NCBI GenBank assembly: GCA_028698765.1
Contig: JAQVVW010000035.1
Location: 1-9,195, forward strand
DNA length: 9,195 nucleotides
Origin: Methanoculleus sp.
GTDB taxonomy: Archaea > Halobacteriota > Methanomicrobia > Methanomicrobiales > Methanoculleaceae
Reading direction: 5' to 3'
The notes under the pieces are model-generated. The model made no database searches and was not told where the DNA came from. It was given only the letters and a program-made list of their open reading frames with translations. Positions 1 to 7,683 of this stretch are shown one piece after another. The first letter of the stretch is position 1, and each line of letters begins with the position of its first letter. The position numbers and the translations under genes are program-made.

Positions 1-357
1 CTCTTCGGCAAGCCCGGAGATATCGTTCACCGCGTGGACATCGTGGCGGAGAGCGACATCGAGCACCTCCGGGTGCCGGGTGTCCACCGAGAGGGTGATC
101 CCGGTCCCGTCGAGTTCCGAGAGAGCCGCGTCCACCCGCGCCGCCTCCTCGGCGACGGTGATGGGAGAAGAGCCGGGGGCGGTGCTCCGCGCCCCGAGAT
201 CGATCATATCGGCGCCCGCCGCCGTCATGGCGAGGGCGCGGTCGTAGATCTCTTTTGCCGGGATATAGGAGCCCCGGTAGAACGACTCGGGGCTGCAGTT
301 GATGACGCCCATCAGGCGAACCGGGGCGCCGCCGCCGATCCGGAGACGGTTTACCAT
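1..357 (-). CDS. folP: dihydropteroate synthase family protein (5' part only)
   Basis: The first 119 codons are present and the frame is still open at the window edge. Known role of the family: joining the pterin diphosphate to an aminobenzoate to make dihydropteroate for tetrahydrofolate; a related archaeal reaction makes tetrahydromethanopterin. Seen here: NCSPESF at about residues 20-26 (family NxTPDSF), [10 protein letters not shown] at about 54-63 (family DxGGESTRPG), SVDT at about 89-92, and VNDISG at about 110-115. These are the ordered beta-strand and loop motifs of the pterin-binding TIM barrel. Loop 2 departs from the bacterial consensus: Glu and Arg of GGESTRPG are replaced by Arg and Ala. 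The ATG overlaps the folD stop by 7 bases (ATGGTAA), so translation is probably coupled; there is no good Shine-Dalgarno. Family assignment is strong; whether the product is pteroate or the methanopterin precursor is open. Confidence 0.88.
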   Translation of the reverse strand, partial: MVNRLRIGGGAPVRLMGVINCSPESFYRGSYIPAKEIYDRALAMTAAGADMIDLGARSTAPGSSPITVAEEAARVDAALSELDGTGITLSVDTRHPEVLDVALRHDVHAVNDISGLAEE

Positions 358-1202
358 ACCGTGGTGTTGTCGCATGTCCTCATCTTGGCCGCCATGAAGG
401 TATTCTCCATCAGCGTCGCGATGGTCATGGGGCCGACGCCTCCGGGAACCGGGGTTATCGCTCCCGCCCGGTCTTTCACCGCCTCGAAATCGACGTCGCC
501 ACAGAGCTTGCCCTGCTCGTCCTGGTTGATGCCGACGTCGATGACCGTCGCGCCCTCCTTCACCATATCCGGTCCGACAAACTTCGCTTTTCCGACGGCG
601 CTGACCAGGATGTCGGCCGCTCGCATCTCCGCTGCGAGGTTCTCGGTCTTTGAGTGGCATATGGTGACGGTCGCGTCGGCGTTCAGGAGCAGGGCGGCCA
701 TCGGCCGGCCGACGTCGATGCTCCGGCCGACGACGACCGCCCGCTTCCCTGCGATCGGGATCTTGTATTCATCGAGGATCGTCATGATCCCCTGCGGGGT
801 GCAGGGCGAAAAGACCGGGGTTCCGGAGAACAGCCTCCCGAGGCTGCAGGGGTGGAATCCGTCCACGTCCTTATCGGGCGCGACCGCCTCGATGACGCGG
901 GTGGTATCGACCCCGGAGGGGAGCGGGAGCTGGACCAGGATGCCGTTGATGTCGGGATCGTTGTTGAGGCGCGTGACCGCCTCGAGCACCCGCCCGGTCG
1001 TGGCGTCCGCCGGGAGCTCGATCCCGATCGACCCGATCCCGACGCGCTCGCACGCCCGGTGCTTCATGCGGACGTACATCTGCGAAGCGGGGTCTTCTCC
1101 CACGATGACCGTCGCGAGGCGCGGGTAGAGCCCGGACTCTTCTATTTTCTCTTTCAGGATCTCGAGCCTCTTCTCCGAGACCGCTTTGCCGTCGAGTATC
1201 AT
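351..1202 (-). CDS. folD: bifunctional methylenetetrahydrofolate dehydrogenase / methenyltetrahydrofolate cyclohydrolase
   Basis: A complete 283-residue protein, the normal FolD length. FolD interconverts methylene-, methenyl- and 10-formyl-tetrahydrofolate in the cytoplasm with NAD(P)+. Visible motifs in order: VGEDPAS (34-40), YVRMK with the active-site Tyr43 and Lys47, QLPLP (91-95), KDVDGFHP (111-118), PCTPQGIM (133-140), the Rossmann dinucleotide site [11 protein letters not shown] (157-167), and [10 protein letters not shown] (251-260). The ATG overlaps the glyA stop in an ATGA arrangement (4 bases), and its own stop overlaps the next start, so all three genes are very likely one transcript with coupled translation. 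Together with GlyA it would supply formyl groups for purine synthesis. This is notable in a methanogen, whose catabolic C1 carrier is methanopterin. Identity is near certain; cofactor specificity (folate or methanopterin) cannot be read from the sequence. Confidence 0.96.
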   Translation of the reverse strand: MILDGKAVSEKRLEILKEKIEESGLYPRLATVIVGEDPASQMYVRMKHRACERVGIGSIGIELPADATTGRVLEAVTRLNNDPDINGILVQLPLPSGVDTTRVIEAVAPDKDVDGFHPCSLGRLFSGTPVFSPCTPQGIMTILDEYKIPIAGKRAVVVGRSIDVGRPMAALLLNADATVTICHSKTENLAAEMRAADILVSAVGKAKFVGPDMVKEGATVIDVGINQDEQGKLCGDVDFEAVKDRAGAITPVPGGVGPMTIATLMENTFMAAKMRTCDNTTVW

Positions 1203-2470
1203 GCTACTTCAGGGTAGAGGGGGTACTTGCTCGCGAGGGCAATAACCTCTTCTCTCACTTCGGTGATCGCTTTCTTCGAGGTCTTATCCTTTGCGATATC
1301 CTTCACGACCCGGGCGATCCAGTGGCCGATCTGCTTCATCTCCTCCTCTTTCATGCCGCGCGAGGTGACGGCAGGCGTGCCGATCCTAAGACCGCTCGTC
1401 ACGAAGGGGCTGAGCTGTTCGCGGGGGATGGTGTTCTTGTTCACGGTGATCCCCGCCTCGCCGAGCGCGACCTCGGCCGCGAGGCCGGTGAGGTGCTCGC
1501 CGTTCGTCGAGACCCCGGTCAGGTCGAGCAGGATGAGGTGGTTGTCGGTGCCGCCGGAGACGAGGTCGAGCCCTTCGCTCGCGAGGACGTCGGCCATCGT
1601 CTTTGCATTCCTGACGACCTGCCCGCAGTAGTCCCTGTATGCGGGGGTCAGGGCCTCCTTGAAGCAGACCGCCTTTGCCGCGATCGTGTGCATCAGCGGG
1701 CCGCCCTGCATCCCCGGGAAGATCGACTTGTCGATCGCGGCCGCGTCCTCATTGCCGCACATGATGGCGCCGCCGCGGGGGCCGCGCAGGGTCTTGTGCG
1801 TCGTCGTCGTCACGATGTCGACGACTCCTACGGGGGAGTTGTGGTATCCGGTCGCGCAGAGGCCGGCGATGTGGGCGATATCGGCCATGCACCGCGCGCC
1901 GACGGTATCGGCGACCTCCTGGAAGGCCTTGAAGTCGATCTCACGCGGGTAGGCGCTCGCGCCGCAGACGATCATCTGCGGGTTCACTGTTCGTGCGATC
2001 TCCTCGATCGCCGCGTAGTCGAGCGTCTCGGACTCGGGATCGACGCCGTAGTGGAAGATGGAGTACCAGCGCCCGGTGATGTTGACCGGCGACCCGTGGG
2101 AGAGGTGTCCGCCCTGGGTGAGGCTCTGGCTCAGGATCCTGTCCTTGTAGCCGAGGTAGGCGAAGTAGACCGCCTGGTTTGCCTGGCTCCCCGAGTGGGG
2201 CTGGACGTTCGCGTGCTCCGCGCCGAAGAGTTCGCAGAGCCGGTCGCGCGCCAGGTTCTCCACGACGTCATGGAACTCGCAGCCGCCGTAATAGCGCTTG
2301 CCGGGGTATCCCTCGGCATATTTATTGGTCATGATAGAACCCATCGCTTCGAGAACCGCCTTACTGACGACGTTCTCGGAGGCGATCAGTTCCAGCCCAT
2401 TGACCTGGCGCAGGCGCTCTTGCTCGATGAGGTCTGCGACTTCTGGATCGAAGGTTGCCAGATTAGACAT
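1199..2470 (-). CDS. glyA: serine hydroxymethyltransferase
   Basis: A complete 423-residue PLP enzyme, of typical length. It converts serine and a tetrahydropterin to glycine and the methylene-tetrahydropterin. Seen: [10 protein letters not shown] (27-36), [15 protein letters not shown] (49-63), HSGSQAN (92-98), ADIAHIAG (196-203) with the Asp that contacts the PLP ring nitrogen, and [14 protein letters not shown] (221-234) with the Schiff-base lysine at Lys226. The C-terminal region has [13 protein letters not shown] (361-373). It is the first gene of the glyA-folD-folP operon, with a TATA box about 40 bases upstream. The nearest Shine-Dalgarno-like GGAG lies 15 bases before the ATG, which is far, and the predicted leader is only about 15 bases. 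The ATG is chosen because the protein then begins at the usual family N-terminus. Some archaeal SHMTs use methanopterin instead of folate; this is not resolved here. Confidence 0.96.
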   Translation of the reverse strand: MSNLATFDPEVADLIEQERLRQVNGLELIASENVVSKAVLEAMGSIMTNKYAEGYPGKRYYGGCEFHDVVENLARDRLCELFGAEHANVQPHSGSQANQAVYFAYLGYKDRILSQSLTQGGHLSHGSPVNITGRWYSIFHYGVDPESETLDYAAIEEIARTVNPQMIVCGASAYPREIDFKAFQEVADTVGARCMADIAHIAGLCATGYHNSPVGVVDIVTTTTHKTLRGPRGGAIMCGNEDAAAIDKSIFPGMQGGPLMHTIAAKAVCFKEALTPAYRDYCGQVVRNAKTMADVLASEGLDLVSGGTDNHLILLDLTGVSTNGEHLTGLAAEVALGEAGITVNKNTIPREQLSPFVTSGLRIGTPAVTSRGMKEEEMKQIGHWIARVVKDIAKDKTSKKAITEVREEVIALASKYPLYPEVA

Positions 2471-2507
2471 GCAGAAAAATGGTTGCTCCGTTGAGGTAAT
2501 ATGTTTT

Positions 2508-2515
2508 CTTTTATA
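2508..2515 (-). promoter_or_regulatory. TATA box of the glyA-folD-folP operon
   Basis: Read on the minus strand the sequence is TATAAAAG, 38 bases upstream of the glyA ATG and within GTATAAAAGAAAAC. About 25 bases further on gives a start of transcription near 2486, i.e. a short leader. The match to an archaeal TATA box is good; the assignment is by position and not proven. Confidence 0.6.
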
Positions 2516-2560
2516 CGGGGCCGGTTACGCGTGCCCGGGCCTAGCGCTTCTTCGCACCGG

Positions 2561-2583
2561 CCTCCCGCGAGACGGGTGGGAGG
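2561..2583. repeat. inverted repeat in the divergent intergenic region
   Basis: CCTCCC (2561-2566) pairs with GGGAGG (2578-2583), and an alternative inner pair is CCCG/CGGG (2564-2567 / 2573-2576). It lies about 45 bases upstream of the glyA TATA box and about 85 upstream of the opposite promoter. It could be a binding site or chance in GC-rich DNA. Confidence 0.3.
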
Positions 2584-2666
2584 GGCCTTCTGCGTCATCT
2601 ACGACGGATGCCGCGATCTCCCCGGTTGCGCCCCGGATAAAATGTAATACTTCTTCATTCAGGGGA

Positions 2667-2680
2667 TCTATAGTAATATT
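2667..2680 (+). promoter_or_regulatory. probable TATA region of the coiled-coil/smc/scpA operon
   Basis: The tract ATCTATAGTAATATT is sharply AT-rich in a GC-rich genome and lies 40-53 bases before the ATG at 2720. A TATA box near 2668-2675 would put the transcript start near 2695, giving a short leader. The exact box cannot be fixed because the whole 2666-2699 stretch is AT-rich. Confidence 0.45.
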
Positions 2681-2690
2681 ATTACGTAAT
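2681..2690. promoter_or_regulatory. perfect palindrome at the probable start of transcription (possible operator)
   Basis: ATTACGTAAT is a perfect 10-base palindrome between the likely TATA box and the start of the coiled-coil gene. Its symmetry extends imperfectly on both sides. A dimeric regulator bound here would block initiation of the operon. No regulator is identified. Confidence 0.3.
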
Positions 2691-2719
2691 TATTATCAAG
2701 GATTAGTTTGAGGGAGATA

Positions 2720-3445
2720 ATGGCGCAGAAGGATGCAAGGATACGGTTTCTTGAGCGGGAACTTTCGGAACGCGAAAAGGAGATGGAGACGATGATAGAG
2801 CGAGAACAGCCGCCGGTATCGGAGGCGGGGGGCGAGCGCCTGTGCGATCTGGAGCGGAAGGTGCGGGAGTTCGAGGAAGTTATGAGAGGTCTGGCGGAAG
2901 ATCGCGTATCTTCCCGGGCGCCGGAGGCGGGAGACGAGCGCCTGCGCGACCTGGAACGGAAGGTGAGGGAACTGGAGGCCGTGGTCAAAGGCCTGACGGA
3001 AGAGGTTCTCGACATCAAATCGATCGTGATGAAACTCGCCCGGGACGCGGATGAGCGCCGGAAGGTGGCTGCGGTGCCGGCAGAAGCGAAGAAGCCCGCG
3101 GTTATGCTCCAGGCGGAACCGCGCGCCGAGGCCGATCCGCGCCCCGTGCGTGCCGTGGAGCGGAAGGCTCCCGCGCGTCAGGTGGAGCGGCGGCAGCCCG
3201 CGCCCGCTGCCGAGGACGACCGGGATCTCGATCTCATCATGCAGAACGACGGGACGCTGAAGCCGGAGCCGAGGAGATCCTCCGAGTACATCGTCGCCAG
3301 CGCCGGGTCCGGGGCCGCCGCGGCAAGGGGCCGGGGGAAAGGCGGCAAACCGGCCGACCGCAAGTTCTTCGTCGAGCAGAAGGCCCGTCCGGTCGATGAC
3401 GTCATCCATGCTGAAGAGGATGACACCGTCGACCTCGATCGATAG
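2720..3445 (+). CDS. coiled-coil protein of unknown function, first gene of the smc operon
   Basis: I do not recognise this protein. It has 241 residues from the ATG at 2720. A TTG at 2708 in the same frame, with AAGGA 5 bases upstream, is a real alternative start (245 residues); the ATG has GGGAG only 3 bases away. Residues 5-29 are heptad-like and charged. Residues 35-61 and 69-95 are two similar copies of ERLxDLERKVRExE-type helix (period 34). Residues 91-114 continue as helix (LTEEVLDIKSIVMKLARDAD). After that comes a linker rich in Ala, Pro, Arg and Glu (about 115-165), then a charged tail with DDRDLDLIMQNDGTLKPEPR and a Gly/Ala/Lys-rich stretch. No signal peptide or membrane segment is seen. 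It ends 17 bases before smc on the same strand, so it is probably co-transcribed. A role with SMC is an inference from position and the coiled-coil character only. Confidence 0.8.
   Translation: MAQKDARIRFLERELSEREKEMETMIEREQPPVSEAGGERLCDLERKVREFEEVMRGLAEDRVSSRAPEAGDERLRDLERKVRELEAVVKGLTEEVLDIKSIVMKLARDADERRKVAAVPAEAKKPAVMLQAEPRAEADPRPVRAVERKAPARQVERRQPAPAAEDDRDLDLIMQNDGTLKPEPRRSSEYIVASAGSGAAAARGRGKGGKPADRKFFVEQKARPVDDVIHAEEDDTVDLDR
2822..3002 (+). repeat. internal tandem duplication, period 102 bases (34 codons)
   Basis: Bases 2822-2900 and 2924-3002 are clearly alike: GAGGCGGG...GACGAGCGCCTG and then ...CGGAAGGTG occur in both at an offset of 102. The offset is a multiple of three, so the duplication stays in frame and doubles a coiled-coil segment of the protein. 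Confidence 0.8.
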
Positions 3446-3449
3446 GTAA

Positions 3450-3454
3450 GGGAG
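3450..3454 (+). promoter_or_regulatory. ribosome binding site that decides the smc TTG start
   Basis: GGGAG stands 8 bases upstream of TTG at 3463. The protein then begins MYITQLEIDNFKSF, the expected N-terminus of archaeal SMC, so the TTG start is well supported although it is a rare codon. Confidence 0.65.
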
Positions 3455-3462
3455 CCCCGTCC

Positions 3463-6400
3463 TTGTACATCACGCAGCTTGAGATCGACAACTTCAAGTC
3501 TTTCGCCAGAAAGACGAAAATTCCTTTTTTCGAAGGATTTACCGTCGTCTCAGGTCCGAACGGATCCGGAAAGAGCAACATCATCGACAGCATCCTCTTC
3601 GTCCTGGCTCTCTCGGGTGCGCGAGGACTGCGGGCCGAGAAGCTGACCGATCTCATCAATGTCAACTCCGGGAAGAACACCGCCGAGGTGACGATCACGT
3701 TCTCGGACGGAACGGTGATCCGCCGCCGGATCAAGCGGACGCCAGCGGGATACTACAGTTATAACTACCTTAACAACCGTCTCTGCAAGCAGGCCGACGT
3801 CATCGAGTTCCTCGCGAAGATCGGGATCAAGCCGGAGGGCTACAACGTCGTGATGCAGGGCGACATCACCCGCATCATGGAGATGACCGACGGCGAGCGG
3901 CGAAAGATCATCGATGAGATTGCGGGTGTTGCAGAGTTCGATCAGAAGCGCGGACAGGCGTTCTCGGAGCTCGAGGTGGTGCGGGAGCGGCTCGAACGCG
4001 AGGAACTCCTCTTGAACGAGCTCGTGGCGCGGCTTGACGCGCTCCAGCACGAGCGCGAGCAGGCGATGGAGTACCGGCGGTGGCAGGAGGGACTCGAGCA
4101 CCTCGAGCAGTGCCGGGGCGCGGCGCTCGTCCGGCAGAAGGAGCAGGAGATCGGCACCCTCCACGGTCTCATGCAGGATCAGCAGGCGGCGGCCGCACGC
4201 GCCGAAGGTGAGGTCGAGGCCGTCAAAAAAGAGATCGAGGAGGCGCACGGGCGCCAGCAGGCAGTCGAAGAGGAGATAAACCACAAGAGCGGCCCCGAGT
4301 ACCTCGAACTCGTCGGAAAACTCGAAGAGGCGCGAAGCGCGATCAAGCTCGGCGAGAAGAACATCGAGCGGCTGAAGGTCAATCGCGACGAGAATGGCGA
4401 GGCTGTCCAGCGGATCTATCTCGACGGCAAACGCGCCGAGACGAAGGTCGAGGAATGCGCCGCGCAGATCCGCAACCTCTCGATCGACCGGGCGAACCTC
4501 GCCATGGAACTCGCGACGCAGCGCGATGAGATGAAGGAGGTCGAGGATCGCATCGCAAGCGGGAGCAAGGAGGTCGAAGGGGTAAAGGACCAACTCTTCG
4601 CAAAGATGCAGGACCTGGAGAGCAAGAAGGAGCTCCGGTCGAAGATTCTCCACGAGCAGGATATCTTCATCGAGAAGAGCCGGATGCGGACGTCGGAGCG
4701 GGAACGCCTGGACGCGCGGCTCAAGCAGATCGATGAGGAACTCACGAACAAGCAGGAGCAGGTAGCCGAGTACTCCTCCTCGATGGCCGACTGCGAGGCA
4801 CAGAAGCGGCAGGTCGAGCGGGATCTCTCCGAGGCGGAGAGCACGCTTTTTGGGCGGCGCTCGGCACTCGATCGGCTGAAGAAGGAGATCCGGGAGAACG
4901 AGCAGAACCTGATGCGCTTTGAGGCGCAGCAGCAGGCGCACGGCGATGCCGGCGGGAAGGCGATGGAGGTCGTCCTCGGCATGGACGGCGTCCATGGCGC
5001 GGTCGCGCAGCTTGGACGGGCGCCGCCGGAGTACGCAACCGCGCTCGACGTGGCGGCGATGGGCCGGCTCAGGTGGGTGGTCGTCGATACCGACGCGGTG
5101 GCGTCCGATGCGATCCGTTACTTGAAAGAGAACCGGCTCGGGCGGGTCACGTTCCTGCCGCTCAACAAACTCCGGCCCCCGATCCTCTCGCCGCTCGAGG
5201 CCGACCCCGGGATCGTCGGCTACGCGGTCGATCTCCTGGAGTTCGACCCGGCGTTCGACCGCGCGTTCCGTGTCGTCTTCGGCGCGACGGTGGTGGTGGA
5301 TACCCTCGACCGTGCGCGGCGGATGATGGGCCGGTACAAGATGGTCACCATCGAGGGTGATGTCGTCGAGAGGAGCGGCGCCATGACCGGCGGTTCCCAG
5401 GGGAAGAAGGTCCGCGGGTTCGGGGTGGCGGTCGACGACGAGATCGCCCGGACCCGCGCGAAGCTTGCCGAACTCGAGGCGGAGGCGGGCGAGATCGAGG
5501 CGTCCACCGGCCGCTTTGCCGTGGCTGCGGAGGCGAAACGGGCGGAGCGGAGTTCGATCGACGAGCAGGTTGCGCGCTACCGGATGATGGTGGACGAGTT
5601 TCAGAAGCGGATTGAGGTGCTCTCCGGCGAGAAGCGGACGCTCGAAGAGAGCCTGCAGGAGATGCGCGATGCCGCGAAGAGCGGCGGCGAGGAGCTTGCG
5701 CGGCTCGAGGGCGATCTCGAGCGGATAACCGGCGAGATCGCGCAGGTCTCGGCGGAGATCGACGACCTCAAGAAGAAACTCGACGACACCGAGGTTCCGG
5801 TGCTCAGCGAGCGCTACGAGAGCATCCGTAAAGCCGTCGAGGACATCGAGCGGCGGCTCCGCAACAAGGACGCCGACATCACCGATGTGAAGCGTGAGCG
5901 CCAGCACTTCGCGAACCGGATCGAGGAACTTGCCGCGGAACGGAGCCGCCTGGAGGCGAAGAACCAGGAGATCGATGACGAGATCACGGCCACACAGGAG
6001 CAGATCGAGGAGCAGCGCCGCCTGATCGTGCAGTTCGAGGCGCGCCAGAAGGAGTTCTCCGACGAACTCGCGGGCCTGCACGAGAAGCGCGATTGTGTTC
6101 TCGCGGAGATCCGGGTGCTCGACCAGCGCTCTCTTGAACTCTCGGGTGCGATGGAGCGGATCCGGATGCAGATCGACGCTCTCAATGAGCGGGAACACTC
6201 GCTCCTCGCGGAACTTGCGGTGCTCAGGGAGCAGGCGGGCGACGTGGAGACGGATCTCGATCTCGCCGCCATCGACGCCGGGATCGCGGAGGCCGAGAAG
6301 GCGCTCAAGAAGATCGGCGCGGTGAACATGCTCGCGATCGAGGAGTGCGACCGGGTCTCTGCCCGTGTCGAGGAGCGGACGGAGAAGAAAGAGGTGCTCT

Positions 6401-6906
6401 CGCGGGAGCGGATGATGCTCCTCGAACGGATCGAGAAGTACGAGAAGATGAAGTACGACGCCTTCATGACCGCGTTTACTGCGATCGACACGAACTTCCG
6501 CGACATATTCGCGCGCCTGACCGACGGGAGCGGGAGGCTCGTCCTCGACAACGAGGAGGATCCCTTCGCAGGCGGGATGACGTTTGCGGTCCAGCCGCGG
6601 GACAAGAAGGTGCACCTCCTCTCCGCGCTCTCGGGGGGCGAGAAGTCGCTCACCACGCTCGCGTTCATCTTCTCCATCCAGCAGTTCATGCCCGCGCCGT
6701 TCTACGCGCTCGATGAGGTGGATATGTTCCTCGACGGGAACAACGTCGGCCGCATCGCCGCCATGATGAGCGAGCTCTCCGGCAACGCGCAGTCGATCAT
6801 CGTCTCGCTCAGAAAACCGATGATCGAGCGTGCCGACCGCATCGTGGGCGTGACGATCCGCGCGGACAAGAGCACCTACGTGACCGGTGTGCAGAACAAT
6901 GGATGA
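3463..6906 (+). CDS. smc: chromosome segregation protein SMC (condensin ATPase)
   Basis: A complete 1147-residue SMC. SMC dimers with the kleisin ScpA form the ATP-driven ring that folds and segregates the chromosome. In order: N-terminal ABC half with Walker A GPNGSGKSN (31-39) and Q-loop MQGDITRI (131-138); a long coiled coil from about 165 to 500; the hinge from about 507 to 655 with the glycine motif GAMTGGSQG (639-647); a returning coiled coil from about 660 to 990; and a C-terminal ABC half with signature LSGGEK (1056-1061), Walker B FYALDEVD (1080-1087) and the usual C-terminal strand IVSLRKPMIERAD. There is no CxxC zinc hook, so it is SMC and not Rad50. The start is TTG. It lies between the coiled-coil gene and scpA, overlapping scpA by 8 bases, so ring subunits are made together. 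Confidence 0.98.
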   Translation: MYITQLEIDNFKSFARKTKIPFFEGFTVVSGPNGSGKSNIIDSILFVLALSGARGLRAEKLTDLINVNSGKNTAEVTITFSDGTVIRRRIKRTPAGYYSYNYLNNRLCKQADVIEFLAKIGIKPEGYNVVMQGDITRIMEMTDGERRKIIDEIAGVAEFDQKRGQAFSELEVVRERLEREELLLNELVARLDALQHEREQAMEYRRWQEGLEHLEQCRGAALVRQKEQEIGTLHGLMQDQQAAAARAEGEVEAVKKEIEEAHGRQQAVEEEINHKSGPEYLELVGKLEEARSAIKLGEKNIERLKVNRDENGEAVQRIYLDGKRAETKVEECAAQIRNLSIDRANLAMELATQRDEMKEVEDRIASGSKEVEGVKDQLFAKMQDLESKKELRSKILHEQDIFIEKSRMRTSERERLDARLKQIDEELTNKQEQVAEYSSSMADCEAQKRQVERDLSEAESTLFGRRSALDRLKKEIRENEQNLMRFEAQQQAHGDAGGKAMEVVLGMDGVHGAVAQLGRAPPEYATALDVAAMGRLRWVVVDTDAVASDAIRYLKENRLGRVTFLPLNKLRPPILSPLEADPGIVGYAVDLLEFDPAFDRAFRVVFGATVVVDTLDRARRMMGRYKMVTIEGDVVERSGAMTGGSQGKKVRGFGVAVDDEIARTRAKLAELEAEAGEIEASTGRFAVAAEAKRAERSSIDEQVARYRMMVDEFQKRIEVLSGEKRTLEESLQEMRDAAKSGGEELARLEGDLERITGEIAQVSAEIDDLKKKLDDTEVPVLSERYESIRKAVEDIERRLRNKDADITDVKRERQHFANRIEELAAERSRLEAKNQEIDDEITATQEQIEEQRRLIVQFEARQKEFSDELAGLHEKRDCVLAEIRVLDQRSLELSGAMERIRMQIDALNEREHSLLAELAVLREQAGDVETDLDLAAIDAGIAEAEKALKKIGAVNMLAIEECDRVSARVEERTEKKEVLSRERMMLLERIEKYEKMKYDAFMTAFTAIDTNFRDIFARLTDGSGRLVLDNEEDPFAGGMTFAVQPRDKKVHLLSALSGGEKSLTTLAFIFSIQQFMPAPFYALDEVDMFLDGNNVGRIAAMMSELSGNAQSIIVSLRKPMIERADRIVGVTIRADKSTYVTGVQNNG

Positions 6907-7651
6907 GGAACCAGTCGAGATCCTGGCCGGCATGGCCGAGCGGGGGGAGGTCGATCCCTGGAACATCGATATTGTGGACGTGACCGACCGGTTCCTCGCC
7001 GAACTCGACCGGAGGAAGGAACTGGATCTCCGGATCTCGGGGAGGACGCTCTTTTATGCCGCGTGCCTGCTGCGCCTGAAGTCGGATTATTTCGACGGTT
7101 GGGGCGAAGAAGAGGACGAGGATTCGTTCGACGACGACGAAGACGAGTCGTTTGAGGATCTCGGGTTCGACTTCGAGTCGGCCGGGGAGGCCGAGCCGAT
7201 CGGTCGCCTGGAACGCGAGATCCAGCGCCGCCTGGGGCGAAAGAATCTGCGGAAACGCCCGCCGGTCACGCTCTACGAACTCATCAAGCAGCTCAAAACG
7301 GCAGAGAAGGAGCAGCGCCGCCGGCAGCGGAAACGCGCCCCTGTGGCGAGAGAGCCAGACCTCGACCTCGACGCCCGGGACGTGGTGGCGGTGGCGCACG
7401 ATGAGGGATACCAGAATGCGATCTCGGCCGTGATGAAGGAGTTCCGGCGCGCTGCCCCGAACGGGGATGTCCTGACGCTCGGCGTTCTCTCCAGTGCCAT
7501 AGGGCGGAGCCGCCGCGAGGTCTACATCCCGCTCCTGTTCCTGATGCTCGAGGGGGAACTCGCGCTCTGGCAGGATGAGTTCTTCGGCGAGGTCTATGTC
7601 GGCGACCGGATCCCGGAGAGCGATGCCAGAAGGACCGATCAGGAGAAGTAA
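6899..7651 (+). CDS. scpA: kleisin ScpA, segregation and condensation protein A
   Basis: A 250-residue protein. ScpA bridges the two SMC heads: its N-terminal helices bind the neck of one SMC and its C-terminal winged helix binds the cap of the other. Seen: the N-terminal kleisin signature VDPWNIDIVDVTDRF (18-32) followed by a helix with LFYAACLLRLKSDY (51-64); a very acidic linker at about 69-87; a basic region near 130-150; and a C-terminal winged helix around 170-235 with REVYIPLLFLMLEGELALWQ. The ATG lies inside smc (8-base overlap, other frame), with GGTG 9 bases upstream, which suggests translational coupling. A GTG at 6887 is a less likely upstream start. No scpB follows; the next DNA is non-coding. 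Confidence 0.93.
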   Translation: MDEEPVEILAGMAERGEVDPWNIDIVDVTDRFLAELDRRKELDLRISGRTLFYAACLLRLKSDYFDGWGEEEDEDSFDDDEDESFEDLGFDFESAGEAEPIGRLEREIQRRLGRKNLRKRPPVTLYELIKQLKTAEKEQRRRQRKRAPVAREPDLDLDARDVVAVAHDEGYQNAISAVMKEFRRAAPNGDVLTLGVLSSAIGRSRREVYIPLLFLMLEGELALWQDEFFGEVYVGDRIPESDARRTDQEK

Positions 7652-7676
7652 TCTCCAGCCTGATGACGCCGGTCGC

Positions 7677-7683
7677 TTTTTTT
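7677..7683 (+). terminator. oligo-T terminator after the smc operon
   Basis: Seven Ts follow GC-rich DNA 25 bases after the scpA stop. Archaeal termination is directed mainly by such T tracts and needs no hairpin; none is obvious here. It would separate the smc operon from the rRNA promoter array. Confidence 0.55.

Noticed and set aside
1322..2494. 390-codon plus-strand open frame opposite glyA
   Set aside because: Shadow of the glyA reading frame; composition is typical of antisense frames in GC-rich genes.
3550..6966. Open frame of more than 1100 codons on the minus strand opposite smc
   Set aside because: It is a by-product of GC-rich codon bias in smc, has low-complexity composition (Leu, Arg, His, Asp rich) and no recognisable domain; the plus-strand SMC motifs are unambiguous.
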